From: Gonatopus flavifemur
Taxonomy: Eukaryota; Arthropoda; Insecta; Hymenoptera; Dryinidae
NCBI GenBank assembly: GCA_018340375.1
Contig: JAFFJZ010000001.1
Coordinates: 40,664,001 to 40,728,000, forward strand
Direction: 5' to 3'
DNA length: 64,000 bases
Under the pieces are notes generated by a model, which was given only the letters and a program-made list of their open reading frames with translations, was not told where the DNA came from and made no database searches. How positions within the stretch are numbered: position 1 is the stretch's first letter; each line of letters opens with the position of its first letter. The position numbers were made by a program, and so were the translations under genes. Shown here in pieces: positions 1 through 13,000 of the stretch.

Positions 1-357
1 TGTTAGAAGCCAAATTCCATATCAAGATCCACATGTCCCAAATCCGTACTTGGATTTCTGTATAATTTTCATTGTAAATTTTAGAAATGTAACTTGATCC
101 TTGTACTGAATATGAGAGTCATGAAGACCCAACGTTTGGATATCAATAGTCAGTAGATCATGGATCAATTTTAACTAGATTTCCGGAGACAGAACCCGTT
201 CCAAGCCTAACAATTTTTCGTTCGGTTCTGACACGGATATCCAGTATGGTGAACAAAACTATTACAGAGTTTTGTCCATTTCATTATGTATTATAAGTAG
301 AGAACTTATTTACAAAAATTTGTGTATCACTCCCATTAACAATTCACTAAGAGGATA

Positions 358-970
358 CCATGTTGAAAAAACCCAACTGGGTTCGACCATGCTGGATAGG
401 ACCAATAGGAATTTGGTGACATGGTTGAACCATGCTGGGTAGGACCTACCCATCTGGGACCAACATGGTCCTACCTAGGTCCCCTACAGGTGGGTCATAC
501 TCAGTATGATTTTACCTAGGTTAGTATTGCCCAGTATGGTTTCACCTAGGTTGGCCCTATCTTGGATGGTTATACCCAACTTTACTAACCCAATACCTAC
601 ATAAGTCAGACGGTGTTCGATATAAACTCTCATAGCAATAATTGAATCCTCAAAACTCCAGTAGTATGAAGCATAATTACCCAGGTGTTTTAATTTTTAT
701 TATATGTTACTAGAGCTTCATCTCGCTGGCATTTCCAGATTTCTTTTTCATTATAGATCGTGATGGAGGGGGTAATCTCGTTGAATCTGACTCAACTGCC
801 CTCATGGTCTGTAACTGGCATCGGCTGGAACCAAATTGGTCCAATTGGAACCAAGTTGGTCCCATATTGGTTTTTGGGCCACCCATCATGGTCAGTATGG
901 TAGAACCAAGTTGGTCCAGCTGGGACCAAGTTGGTTCCATGTTGGACCATGCTGAGTTTTTTCAACAGGG
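358..970. mobile_element. Inverted-repeat element, CCAAGTTGG words
   Basis: The ends are inverted (CCMTGTTGAAAAAAC) and flanked by TA on both sides (356-357, 971-972). The interior is a loose string of GGACCAAGTTGG-like words and has no transposase. It lies in intron 7 of receptor A. A second copy begins at 63940. Confidence 0.8.
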
Positions 971-1003
971 TATGAAATAATTGTATTAATAAATCATACT
1001 CAC

Positions 1004-4000
1004 TGATGATTCATGATGTCGATAAAAGGATTGTTTTTTGACAATACAATTGACATACTATCCATTCTATGTGCATCTATGACATCTAGTTTACAATGTA
1101 TATATTCTCTCATCATGATCATTGTATCCATCGAAGTATAATATCCTACTCTTTCTAGGCAAACCTGTTTCAATATAATGATAAGCTTAAAAATTGGGTG
1201 GAATAAAATAATTCGACTGAAAAGATGATATCATTTCTCTTCCTTATATGAATGATTAACTAAAATATGAGATGATTTCTGGTAGAAGTACATCTAGTTT
1301 CACCAGATTTAACTACAATAGCTACTAACCCGTCAATGGTCAGCCATTAATTGGATTAGTATTACAATTTCCACTTCGACTATTCTCTTAATTTATCCTA
1401 TTGTGAGTTTGTACAGTACTAATCTAATACTCAGAAGAATGATCCTCAAAAACCCTTGTAACTTGCTAAGAAAGATTCTTAATTTCATGAGAAAAATCAA
1501 TTGAACTGCCAACTTTGTACTTATGCATGTTATGAATTATGAAAACTGGTTCTCATGAAATGCTATGTGTTTTGGCAAAGAAAGGGAAAAACAGATTGTC
1601 ATAAAGTGATTTCGGAGTGGTGAACATTATAACAATAGTCTAGAAACGAATATTATTGTGAATACTTACTTGTTGAAAGGCTTGATAATGATTATAAGGT
1701 AAATCTTGTTCTTTTTTCATCAATTTCCTCATTCTTTTCATTAACGGATCTTCCGAATCCTAAATCAGTATAGAATATAAGTTATTCCCACGTGAACATG
1801 GATTCCAATAAGGAGAAAGATACATCCAGTCATCATGCATTTGGTATCCATACACATTTCGTAAATGCCCCTAGTAGAAAAATTCCACTGAAAATCTCTG
1901 AAATGTTCAGATTCTTTCAGGTTTGTTTTCAGTGAAATTCAGGAAAATTTTTTCACCGGGGGCCTCCTTATATATATTGAAATTTCTGTTAAATAAATGT
2001 TGAGCATATACAATGATATTATAACTTATAATTTCACGCTCAAAGATGCAATAAGTTACAGTACATGTTTTACATGAGTATAATCTCACACAGCTCTAAT
2101 AAAAATGCTCTAATAGATGCAGAGAAATGCAGAGATTTTTCCATCAGGAAGCATAGCGTGCCGCTCAGATGTTTGAGAAACGCTTGAAGGTAATTTTCTG
2201 AGATTTTCTTTCATGAAAAGAAATAAATAAAGAACAGGCGTTTTTCTTTATATAAGCCTCCAAGTATTCGAGGAAATCTCCTTATTTCAGGGTTGCTTGG
2301 TGAGAATCTCGCCTTAGAGGACGTGGAAGAGGTTTTCTGAACGTTTTGAAAACGTTCCGGAAATAGATTATATTGTCAAAAATGTTACATCCATATAAAA
2401 GAATTCTCTCCACAAAGACGCAACATTAAGTTCATGTAACACATGTTATAACATACCCTGCTGCATCTCTGAGCTCAAAGTAGGATCACAAGTTGAAATT
2501 TCATTACATTCAACATTCCTGTAACAAAAATTGTGATGTGTTAGGTGGGTAAGACTTCTTTCAGACATGATACTTCCATGATTTGCAGAGAATTTTGAGG
2601 AAATCCTCTTTTGACTTCAAGGCCAATCAAAATGTACTCAAAGTTCAACAATGGTATCATGTCTGCTTTATATTCTATCAATGAAACGATCCTAAATTTT
2701 GGATGTCATACTGCGAATTCATTTATTTTTATTTAAAAACGTCGATAAAATCGATGAGTTATTCATGTTCCGTACACTTACCATAAACATATCGTAATCT
2801 GCACTACCTCGAAAAACTATCAATCCATAAGAACCATCCTCGACAAACCCGGATAAGGTAGAAAATGGCAGACTACTTGTAGGAACCGTTAAATGACATA
2901 TCAATGCAGCAGAATAAGCAGATGTTATGACAGTAGCTGAGATGAATATAGAGACATATGCGATTTTCCAGGAACATCTTTTCGAAAAACCTATCATTTA
3001 GGTATAATTTTGAGTGAAATTCTACTGTTATTTTATAGAGGACAAAAAGTATTTGCAATAATCGAATAACGATCATACATATGGTAAAAAAATTATCATA
3101 TCATTTATAATTTCCATTCGTAACAAGAATTAACAATATGGTACATTGTAAAGTAATACGCACGTGAAGGCTCTTGTTGGCATGTGATACTCAACACATC
3201 AAAGAAACTTATCAAGTAATTTCTCATCCATGAACGTGATTCATCTCGTTCATTGATGAAAGTTAATATAAATGAGCTGCAAATCATCGATATGATGATA
3301 GTTTTCCAAATTCCAGTACTTAGAACCTACAACGTTTGTTGATAGTATGAATTCAACGGCTGGATCCCTTGGTGCGCTCAACATTGTGTCTCCACAAGCA
3401 AATGTAGCCTGCGAGCTACGCGGAGAAAATATTTCATTAAATATTTTCTCTGTGTAGAAATTGCAATTTCTCCAAATTGGATCATCGAAAGCCCAGATCA
3501 CGCCAACCCAAGGCAGGGCCAGAGATGCCAAAGAGTCATATTCCTAACTGGGCTATGCTCACTTTGGCGGTGTATCGATCAGCCCCTAGCTATATCCAAT
3601 AATCGGTAACAAGCGTGTTCTAGTATTTTTAAAATTGAAAAAACGTAGCAAATTCTCAGTATTGAGAATAGGTCTGGCGATGTAGAATTACTATCGTTGC
3701 AATCGATGCGTAAGATGCAAGAGATTACGTGCACAACGTAGTGATGATTAGGGTGGATTGAAAAATTTATTTTCTTGAATCTTGTAACGTAATAGTGTAT
3801 TTTGTGTCACTTTTGCGCACTATCACGTTACAAGATTCAAGAAAATAAATTTTTCGATCCATCCTAGTGATGAGTAACCGACAGTACTATCGATAGTTTT
3901 TTTAATAAAATTTGTCGCGTTTATATTGAATTTTATAAAACCTTGATCGGAACTCCATAAAACTCAATATAAACTCGAAAAATTTTCTATGAAAGACTAT

Positions 4001-7000
4001 CGATAATATGTTTCGTATATTTTTCACCCGTAAAATGATGAAAAAAGTGAAGCATGCCTTACAAACGGGAAATATACTTTTTCGTACGGTAGAGCCTAAC
4101 TTATGAACCTATAGTTAACCTATTTTTCACATCTCCTTTGGTTTTATAGATATTCTGATGCTACTACACGGAAAGACTAGGTCTATTAATATTTAGAAAA
4201 ATGACTGTCAATTTAGGGAAAACCAGGATCGCTGGAAAATATTCGTATTGCGTCTACTAAAAATTCGTAGTCGATGTATTGACAATTGATAGTTTCACTG
4301 TGAAAAATACCCATGAAACTATCAACTGTTAATATTTTGACTACGAATTTTTGATAGACTCACTACGAATATTTTTCAGCGATCCTCTTTTTCTCTAAAT
4401 TGACAGTCATTTTTCTGAACGTTGATAAATTCTTTCTAAATATTAACAGACCCGGTCTTTCCGTGTAGGGTAATTAACATGACTACTATGAAAATAATGT
4501 ACATTCTACCGTAAAGTGCGTTACTATATTCAAAGGTAATTTCTACAACATTCATTTGTCTCAATGCACAATACCTGAAAATAACCTAACCATCTCACGC
4601 TAAGCGTGTCTGGTTTTCTAATACACAGATATTTTCTTGTCAACACCAAAGGGAACAGATAATCAACAACTTCAACTCTTCGATTAGTCATTGATATTCT
4701 AGCGACCCCAATATCAGCATTTCCGTGTGCCAATTCACCGATCACTCCGTTCCATCGATTTGTAGTGGAATTAAAACTGCCATAGTAATTGGTCGTGGTG
4801 TACTTGATGTCGAAATTAAGAGCACATTTGAGTTCATGCATGACGCTTCGAAAAAGTCCCTTCCATCTGATTTCATTTTCCATGTCGTTGATCATCATCA
4901 CGGCAGACTTTGGAAATTAATACATAAATTCAATTTCATAACATGAAATATTAATTTCCAAAAATCAATATAATCAATTAATCTCAACATTAGTCTCAAT
5001 TTGAATTGAATTTCAAAGATTGCAATACTACGAAGCGATAAAGACTTTATATTAATTGAGGCAACAGTACAGCTTGGTGGAAAAATTTCGTTGGATTTAG
5101 TTGAATTTCTTTCACTTTTGGCACATCCAGTTTTCATTGAAAACTAGCAGAATTCAACTCTATTCAACGAAATTTCGGTAGAATTCAACAATTGTCCACA
5201 AAATTCAATAAATTTCGATGAACCTTGTTAACTTTCATTGAAGTTTGTTGAAGTTTGAGGATTTTTATTGAATTTTATCGAAATATTGCTGTGCCAATAG
5301 TGAACAAAATTCAACAAATTTTTTCCGCCAGGGCAGGCTCATTGAAAATGACAGACAAATCTGAATGGATCTGAAGAAATCCTTAAAGAATCTCAACGAC
5401 GTGAAAACAATCCTGTCAATCAAACTGTTCGCTGATATTTCCTGGATTTATCTGGAATTTTCAATTGAAAAGATATTGTCACACTTTGACGGAAATCTTT
5501 ATTTTGGATCATCTCGTCATATCTTCATGAAATACTAAATCAACTCGAATTTCTATTGATTAGGAAGTTGCTTGAATCGAATGATAGAATTTGTGCTGAA
5601 TTGATGAACATTCTTTTTAATCGCACTATGCTACGATAAAATATTCAGATACTTATACTTTACATCCAATAAGACTGCCCGGAAGCATATCCCTCGGAGG
5701 TCTTTTCTCCTTTCGTACAAACTCAGATCAGTGAGAGGTTTCAATGGTCGTCCAGGTCGCCAGCTTGCAAAATCGTGAGTTTGAATCTTGTCCCCTTGCA
5801 CAGCATACCATTCTCGAAGAATTTGATTATCACCGCATTTCACCAACATTTCAGTATTGAAGGGAATATTTAGACCACTTCCTGAAGGGTTTTCATAATA
5901 AAAGTGTGTCGAATTGTCAGATAATTGGATAAAGAACAAGAACCACACAGGAAAGGTCATGTTGAAATTTTTAGCGGCATTTGAAAATTCCAGAAAAGAC
6001 TCATCGTTAGGTATCAACACTACGAACAGTGGACGTACGATACGTTCGTAATAGAATTTCGCTTTGGACATTTCCGAGAAGTATAAATTCAACGTGCTGA
6101 TTACATTCCGTCGTGAAAGATCGCGACCCCAGGTATGAAAGATTTTCGTTATCTGAAGATCTGATAAACAAATACAGTCAAACACGTCAATAAGAACGCT
6201 CACTTTCTTTCTTCGAAGCAAGGCAACAATCGGTTGAATAAGAAAAATGTGCAGTATTCTTATTGAAGGGTTCTACTGTGTAACTGCCTTAGTAAAGATC
6301 ACTCTGGTGATTCTCCAAACTATTACACGGGAAAAAATGATGTGGTTGATATTTGGATAGCTAAAAATTAACCGTGGTAGTTATTTTTTAGATGTGTCAA
6401 CAAAAGTTATTGCTGTAGGAGCTAAAATCTAGCTTTTGTAGCAATTTTTTTCGCTATCCAAATATCAAATACACGAAATAGCTACCACAGCTAATTCTTA
6501 GCTACCATAGTGAATTATTTTTTCCCATGTACAAGGGCTTACCACACTTTGTAAGTCCCTCAAAAGAGTCTGATGAAGCCTTGCACGGCCTAAAGAATGA
6601 ATATAATGATTTCTACTAGAGCAAGTCATGACATGATACAACTTTGATATTTTACAAAAGTAGTGATGCAAGCAAAAAATGAGATAGTGAGTTTCCCAGT
6701 ATTTATCACTGTTTTGCCAGCATTGTCGAATTTCATTCCAATACTAATCCTTGTGAGCGTGCTAATTTTCACCATTCGACTATGTCCTCCTTTCTTCTCG
6801 AATCGATTGCTGTTGTTTCCGGTACACAGTAAAAAATTTTGTGTTAGAAACGTTGCACTCAAAATTCGTGTTGAAAATCAACACTGATGAGTGTCGAATT
6901 GACAGATTTTCAATGTAAATTAAACACTTGTGTGTTGAATTCTCACACCTTTTGTGTCAATATTTAATTCAAATCTTGAGTGGACCGTTTGAGACACGCA

Positions 7001-9159
7001 TGTGTGTTAAAAATAAACGAAATTTTCTACTGTGTAGCCAGTACTGTTTTATTTTTCCCGTGCACATGCATACACTGAGAAAAAACTGTAGTTAAAAACG
7101 AGCCCAAGTACCTTTTTGTAATTACAATAGTCATATTTCACATTGAATTAGCCATGAGAACCACTGTCATAGTGAAAATGTCGCTACTATGACTGAAGTA
7201 TTGAACTGAGCTACAGTTTGTTCTCTCACTGTATTGTTTTGCTAAAGTAACTTCAATATGTAATTAGCTTATAATATAGAAGTAACAAATTTTCACGTAA
7301 CATGAGTGAGGAATTTTATACCGCTAATGCACGTTATGTATGAAGGCTGCAGAGTTGCCAAGTTAGAGGGAACTAGGCTCTTCCCATTGGTCTTTCTATT
7401 TAACACAACTGGCAGACTCGTTGATGATTCCCTTGAAATGTCTCTGTAACTTGGTAACTCTGACAGGCTATCAAATGATTTGCGGACCGGATTCCACAGG
7501 TGTATTCTGCAGCCAAAATGCAATAAATTCCCGTTTGTAAAATTCTTTTGGAAGCTTAGTTTTTGAGATACAAAGATTTTCAAACCCAAATCAGTCATAA
7601 GCGCTATGTGCCACATACTTGAGCTTGACACCATTTGCTAAGGTAGAAAACGGTGGATCTCTGGAAAAGATTGAACTATTTTATCATTGTTCGTTTTGGA
7701 GCTATAATAATTTAAAGTTGCTGTGTTCTGATTGGCTGGAAGCTGAAAAGATTCAAAACGCTACAGTTCCACAACAAACGATGATGAAATAGTTCAATTT
7801 TTCTCCAGAGATCCCTCGTTTTGCAACTTACCGAATGGTGTGAAGTTCAAGTATGTAGCACAGAATGCTTCTGAGCGATTTGGATTTTAAAACAAAATCT
7901 AAACATGCTGAATCTCAAGAACTAAGTGTTCTTCCAGGGGTTTCTTGAGAATACTTATACACGTTCATAAGGAATGCATATCCCCGACTGGAAATTTACC
8001 CCATGGACCTGATCAGGTAAACCTTGATCCAGCTCAGGTCCTGATAAGGCAACCTTATCAGGACCTGACAAGTCATGTCACGCTTCACTATTATGAGGAC
8101 CTTATCAGGAGAGACTAATCGGGCTTTCATGAGGAATTCCATACAGAAACTTCCAAAATAACTCGAAATTAGGATATGAACAGGAAATCCAAAGCAAAAT
8201 CAAAAGATTAAAGAGACATCAAACAGATTGAACATCAGTGAATTGATTCGATAAAATTTGGTTTCAATACGTTAGGGATAGATTGAACAAAATAGTCAAC
8301 AGTGTTGAGAAGTAAGTAATGTATTTGGAATGAACAGATTGAATTCAAAAATAGGCACACTCAGCTAGAAACGTGACATTTTGTCTTCTCAGGCCCTGCT
8401 TTGGGCCAACTTGGCGCGATCTGGGTCAAGTTAGGGCCTTTGATGGTCCAATTTGGAGGAAGGGCCATTTTTAGCAAGGCAGTTGAGAATCCTTCGAGAT
8501 TTACCTTCTAATTTGAGGAAAATGTGTTGAATCAAAGAGTGTACAGTCTACAATCAAGACTGTACATTTTTTTATTCAGTTTATTAAACTATCTTCATGA
8601 TCTGAGGATGAACTAACGAGGTCCCAATGAGGATACAGCGAGCAAAACCCACTTCAGCCTTTTAGGATAATCTGAGGAAATCCTGACTAGGACCAAATGA
8701 GCTTATTTATACGTGGGGCATCCACGCCTAATCCTGATCAGGACTGTAGCAGGTATGCCTCATTTCGGATGACCTTGTTAGGTCCTTATCATATGTTGGG
8801 TCAACCTGATGACAATTTCCAGTCGGGTCCTAACAGAAACACATGTCCGTGGGGTGTTTTCAAAATGTTTAAAAAGTCTGTTCGACTAAACTTCCAGTAA
8901 ATCAATAGGATTCTTACCATATGATATGGGAAAGAAATTTCTCATGAAAATTTCTCACAGGGTTTACTTTTTAATAATGGATATTACCTTCAGAATGTTT
9001 CCGAGAATGTAAAAAAAACACACTAGATGTTCTATATAATTCGTGAATATCGACTATAAGTGATCCATAATTTTCAGGATTCATACAACTGACTTTATAT
9101 GGCATCGAAACGATATTGGCAGTTAGAAGAACTGCAAATAAAACACGCAGATGTTTCAT
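1004..9159 (-). CDS. Ionotropic receptor A (IR75-type), 3' end outside window
   Basis: This is a ligand-gated channel-like chemoreceptor of the plasma membrane of sensory neurons, from the insect ionotropic receptor family. I read seven exons on the minus strand: 9159-8988, 6160-5664, 4907-4575, 3326-3164, 2990-2782, 1759-1670 and 1164-1004. All joins are GT/AG and phases match (1,0,0,1,0,0,2). The first exon gives a signal peptide (MKHLRVLFAVLL...). Exon 2 carries the IR75-like amino-terminal region (FNTEMLVKCG, EWY, LYERR). Exon 3 is the S1 ligand half, with ISMTNRR and DYLFP; its second Arg aligns with the glutamate-contacting Arg of iGluRs. Exon 4 is TM1 plus the pore loop. Exon 5 holds TM2 with AYSAAL and the start of S2. 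The final exon (last membrane segment) is not in the window, so the stop is missing. Oddity: the pore loop reads CQQE where paralogue B and most IRs have CQQG. The IR family is certain; the IR75 subgroup is likely. Confidence 0.88.
1868..1962. mobile_element. 95-bp hairpin element
   Basis: The inverted ends CCCTAGTAGAAAAATTCC and its imperfect complement close on a short stem with ACTGAAAAT/TTTCAGTGA. It lies in intron 5 of receptor A. Confidence 0.55.
3749..3866. mobile_element. Hairpin MITE, about 49-bp arms
   Basis: Near-perfect inverted arms at 3749-3797 and 3818-3866 around a 20-bp loop. Within the flanking TA pair the ends read GGGTGGATTGAAAAA and GGATGGATCGAAAAA. It lies in intron 3 of receptor A. 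Confidence 0.85.
4164..4468. mobile_element. 305-bp hairpin with CTACACGGAAAGAC ends
   Basis: A long fold-back: the outer arms CTACACGGAAAGAC, the ATATTTAGAAA stretch and the TTCGTAGT stretch are all matched on the opposite arm. The loop is near 4300. It lies in intron 3 of receptor A, beside another hairpin, and belongs to the CACGGA-ended group. Confidence 0.85.
5072..5334. mobile_element. Element with AATTCAACAAATTT words
   Basis: The ends CTTGGTGGAAAAATTTC and, on the other strand, CCTGGCGGAAAAAATTT enclose repeated degenerate ATTCAACAAATTTCG-like words. It lies in intron 2 of receptor A. Confidence 0.55.
6325..6541. mobile_element. MITE with AGCTAAAAT words, copy 1
   Basis: The ends ACACGGGAAAAAAT and its imperfect complement enclose repeated GATAGCTAAAAATT/AGCTAAAATCTAGCT words. 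A homologous copy lies at 58289-58450. It lies in intron 1 of receptor A. Confidence 0.7.
6825..7034. mobile_element. MITE with GTGTTGAAAATCAACAC words
   Basis: The inverted ends CACAGTAAAAAATTT are flanked by TA on both sides. The interior repeats TGTGTTGAAT-like words, some palindromic. It lies in intron 1 of receptor A. Confidence 0.75.
7073..7231. mobile_element. 159-bp TIR element
   Basis: The ends CACTGAGAAAAAACTGTAG and the imperfect complement CAGTGAGAGAACAAACTGTA are flanked by TA. It lies in intron 1 of receptor A, 40 bp from its neighbour. Confidence 0.7.
7480..7935. mobile_element. Degraded copy of the 53-kb palindrome family
   Basis: It starts at GCGGACCGGATT and carries the same internal inverted pair (GAAAACGGTGGATCTCTGG and its complement) as the intact copy at 52925-53496. 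One arm is diverged and the outer end is unclear. It lies in intron 1 of receptor A. Confidence 0.65.
7983..8828. mobile_element. 850-bp element with CTGATCAGG words
   Basis: The inverted ends CCCGACTGGAAATT bound an interior with many GGACCTGATCAGG/CCTTATCAGG words near both ends and a plainer centre. It fills much of intron 1 of receptor A, ending about 160 bp before exon 1. Confidence 0.7.
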
Positions 9160-10097
9160 GATCAACTTTTCCGTGTGGATAACTACTAAGACAATGAGTT
9201 ATGCAGCGTCAAGTGACAATACTGGAGTAAAGAAACGCAACCGATATTAGTGAGGCACGTTGATGGCGGGCTTCATTTATATTCTGATCAAACATAAGAG
9301 AGACAAGATTCCCAAGAGATTCATTTAATTTCTAAAGCAACGAAGGAAAACTCAATTTAAAATGTAATTCACTCAATGAATTACAATTGATTGGAAACGT
9401 AAGTATGTGTTCAATTAGTTTCTATAAATAAACTACGTGATAACGGTTCTGAATATCATTTCATTTGCCTTGGATCAAAAATAAGTTATATTACAGTGGC
9501 GTGATGATTTCGTTGGAAAAAAAACCCAGTTTGGGCCAAAGAGGAAAGAAAATTTGCTTTCACAGCAAAATATGATTGGGCTGTCTCACTTTTCATTGAG
9601 ACAGTAGATTTTTTGCTGGTTTCACAAATGATCCAACTGAGGAGCTCGACATTTTGTGCTATCATCGCAGAAAAAATTCCTATGATATCAAATACATTGT
9701 TGTGATTTGTTATTATTGTTTTAACAGCTCAAGAATCGAGAGCAGTTACAATCGAATACTTTAACTAATTCTGAATTTTCGGATAATTTTTTACAGTCCA
9801 CATACATCTCTAATATGAGAATCAATTTTGCAATCCTATTTAGAAAATATTCCATGAAAGCTCACCAATGGATGAGGGAAAGTGATGCATAGAGAAGTTT
9901 GCACGATCAAAAGAAAATCTTGAAGTCATATTCACGTATGTTGAATCTAATACGCAGCTAAAATAGCTTGTTTTTGATGTGAAATGAGCACAACGAACAC
10001 TCGCTCTATTAACTTTAAGAACCTTTGGAGTCAGGGTAGAATTCGACAATTAATAAAATGAAACATGAATATTTTACTCTCAAATTTCGTAGAAGGT
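9160..10097. other. Spacer between the two receptor genes
   Basis: This is the 940 bp between the stop of receptor B and the start codon of receptor A. It holds the putative TATA/Inr pair of A at 9251-9281. No further gene is seen, and no long inverted repeat. The genes are close enough that read-through from B into A is conceivable, but A appears to have its own promoter. Confidence 0.6.
9251..9281 (-). promoter_or_regulatory. Putative core promoter of receptor A
   Basis: A TATAAAT box lies on the minus strand at 9275-9281. An initiator-like CTCACTA has its A at 9251, exactly 30 bp downstream. The start codon follows about 90 bp later at 9159. The spacing is that of a TATA/Inr promoter. No transcript evidence is available. 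Confidence 0.4.
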
Positions 10098-13000
10098 TCA
10101 AAAGTTATTACAATAAGGAGAATAGAACCTTTCACAAGTTAATATCATAAAACTCAGTAAACATGCACCGCAGAGAATCAACAAAACAGGTGTGATGTTT
10201 TCCAGTCTAATCGACTTTGGAATTGGAAATTGTCTTGCATTAACTCTAGCGGAATTTGTTTCCTTGAAGCGATCAACGATTCCATCATCCAAAAATTTCT
10301 GCATGCTGAAAAAAGCACTTGATAAGTACATCAATCAAAGAATCTGAGAATTCGCCAGAAACATGATTTACATGAGTACATTGTGTTAAAGAGTTACTAT
10401 TCACGTGAAGGCTCGACAATGAATGAGTACTTACTAAAAATCCAATATATCCGTGAAAGGATTGTGTTTGGATAAAACAATCGATAAGCTATCCACTTGA
10501 AGCGTATTAATGGTCACCACCTCGCATGGGATGTAAAACTTCAATCTTTTTATTATCTCCTGTGATGTAAAATGCGCCACTCGTTCCTTGCAGACCTATT
10601 GAACATGGAAGTGTGATGAATACAAATACGTTACAAACCTCAGAGATACACCAATCGAAGTGATATTTTTTTGACATAATTTTGGCTGGCATTCTTCACC
10701 AGGATCACATGTTCTTGTCCTGGTGAAAATATAATGTACGTTCGCGAAAGGGAGTATCATTTTACACTTCAAAATGCGCGAATCTCCTCTTGATGTACAT
10801 TTGTATTCAATTCTCATGACACTTCATGGCATCGATGACATTTTATTTTTACCAGGGTGATTGTACACCATCCGAATCATTGCTGTCGAATGTATACTAA
10901 AATATCCGAAATTTTATGTACAAAAAATGATTCCACTATCCATAATTTTGACTGTATTCCTCAGGTGCGATGTTTAGAACTTGGAGGAGTTTTCGATATC
11001 GATCCCTTGCGGAAAATGCCAAACAAATCTGTGGGTTTTCATCCAAATTTGCCTGGCGTTTTCCTTACACGGAGAGAAATTTATTTGAAAAGATTACCAC
11101 TTTATTCGTAAACTAAAACTATTCGGAAAGATCAGACAATAACTTAACTCCCAATCATTGTCAGCTGTGATAGTAAAAATTGTCTGATTTTTTCGAATAG
11201 TTCTACACGGAGAAAAAATCTAGAAACTACGGCATGAGCATCGATGACGTATCAATCGCAAGAAGTTTCACCGGTTGATTCCGTGGAACTCCTTGTAATA
11301 AGAATATGAAATTATGCACTTATTGCATTGCTGCATAGGATGAGCGGATAGATTCATGCTTTTATTTCAAGAATGTCTTCTTGCGATTGATATGTGATCA
11401 GTGCTCATGCGCTAGTTCCTAGATTTTTTTCTCCGTGTAGTTTACGAATAAAATGGTAATTTTTCCAAACACATTTCTCTCCGTGTAGGGTTCAATGTCG
11501 TGGTACTGTTGAATTCACGTCGACATTGAGAACTTGTTCTACTTGGAGATAAAATGTTTCTAAGCGGAACACAAAATTCAAATTGTGAGCTTGATCGCCT
11601 CGATATCGAATCAATTGAGTTCAAAATACCGAAGCTGGCGAATCCGCCAGCCATGCACACGGAGAAAAATAATACAATAAAAATCACAAGATTCTCTAGT
11701 GAATTAATACTATTAGATCTCATATCTTGAGAAGTACTCCTCAAATATGGAATAAGATGTTACAACTGCAATAATTTTTACTACAGTCGGTAAGGAAGCC
11801 TCTGAGAACGCCAGGCAATTGTGATGGCATTTGACAAAATAGTACTATTTTACTATATTATTTTTCTCCGTGCAGTCCCAGTAGCAAGCAAGGGCGAATC
11901 AAGTCCAGGATTTTGGTGTGAAAAACATGCTAACCAGCCCTTGAAAAGTTAAGGGAAATGATTTGAAGGGAGGTTTTCGTTGAGCAACCCTGAAATAAGG
12001 TGATTTTTTTCGAATTTTTCTTTCATGAAAGAAAGTAAATAGGGAACTTGAGTTTTTTGACACTTACTTAATGAGTCTCTAAGTACATAAAAAAATTGTT
12101 TCCCATAAAAAATAATACCATGGGAATTTTTTTATACGTGCTGAAACATGATCATCCAAAAAAAAGTGATCAATCCGTCTGCACCGTAGCCCTCGCAAAA
12201 ATGATCAGAAATCAAAAATCCAAAAATTTTTATGGAGTAGGGGAGAGTCGGGTAAAACCAGGTAGGTGGGTCAAATCGAGTACCTCAATATCTCCCTGTT
12301 TAGTGCTTCTTTCTGACAGCAAAAGCTTGGACTAGTCGCAGTAGACATTATTTGAGTAGTTGGAGAGAACAACAGCATCGATGGAACGCGGTTCCTCACT
12401 GAGAACGTTGTTTAAAGTTTTCTGCGAAAAAATTGTCAAAGTTGTTGCATTTGTGTAGTGGGTTTCAAGTGCTTTCCCTAGTGAAAATGGGAGCGTAAAA
12501 AGGGTATTGAGCGACGTGGGAGAATGAATGGAATAGTATTTAAACGCGAAAGAAGCGGAAATGGAAACATTTTACGCTTCATTTGTTCCAAAGTTCGCTT
12601 CCGGTGAGCGGAAATTTTCACCAGGGTTACCAGTCTCTCAAACAGGGATGGGTTCTGTGCGCGTGCGATAAGTAATATGCGTTAATTGTGCACAGATTAT
12701 GCATAAAACATGTAGAATACGCAGAAAATGCGGAAAGTGCATAAAACATTGTAAAATTAATCCCGACTTGAAATTCAAAATTCAGAATATATGAAATGGA
12801 TATTTATGAGTGTTGAAATGGTGAACAATTCATAGTTTTAAAATTATAACCCAACTTGACCATAAAAAAAGATGATGCAGAAAACCCCCTTTAGTTATCT
12901 GCATTATCTGCATGAGTTTTATGCGCACATTATTCCTTGCATAAAACCTACCTTATTATGCGTACACAACCCTGCTCTCAAGAAAGAGGTACGTACATAA

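Noticed and set aside
3250..3531. 93-codon minus-strand frame beside receptor A exon 4
   Set aside because: It overlaps the start of exon 4 in another frame. The receptor frame has a good acceptor and clear homology to paralogue B, so this is a shadow.
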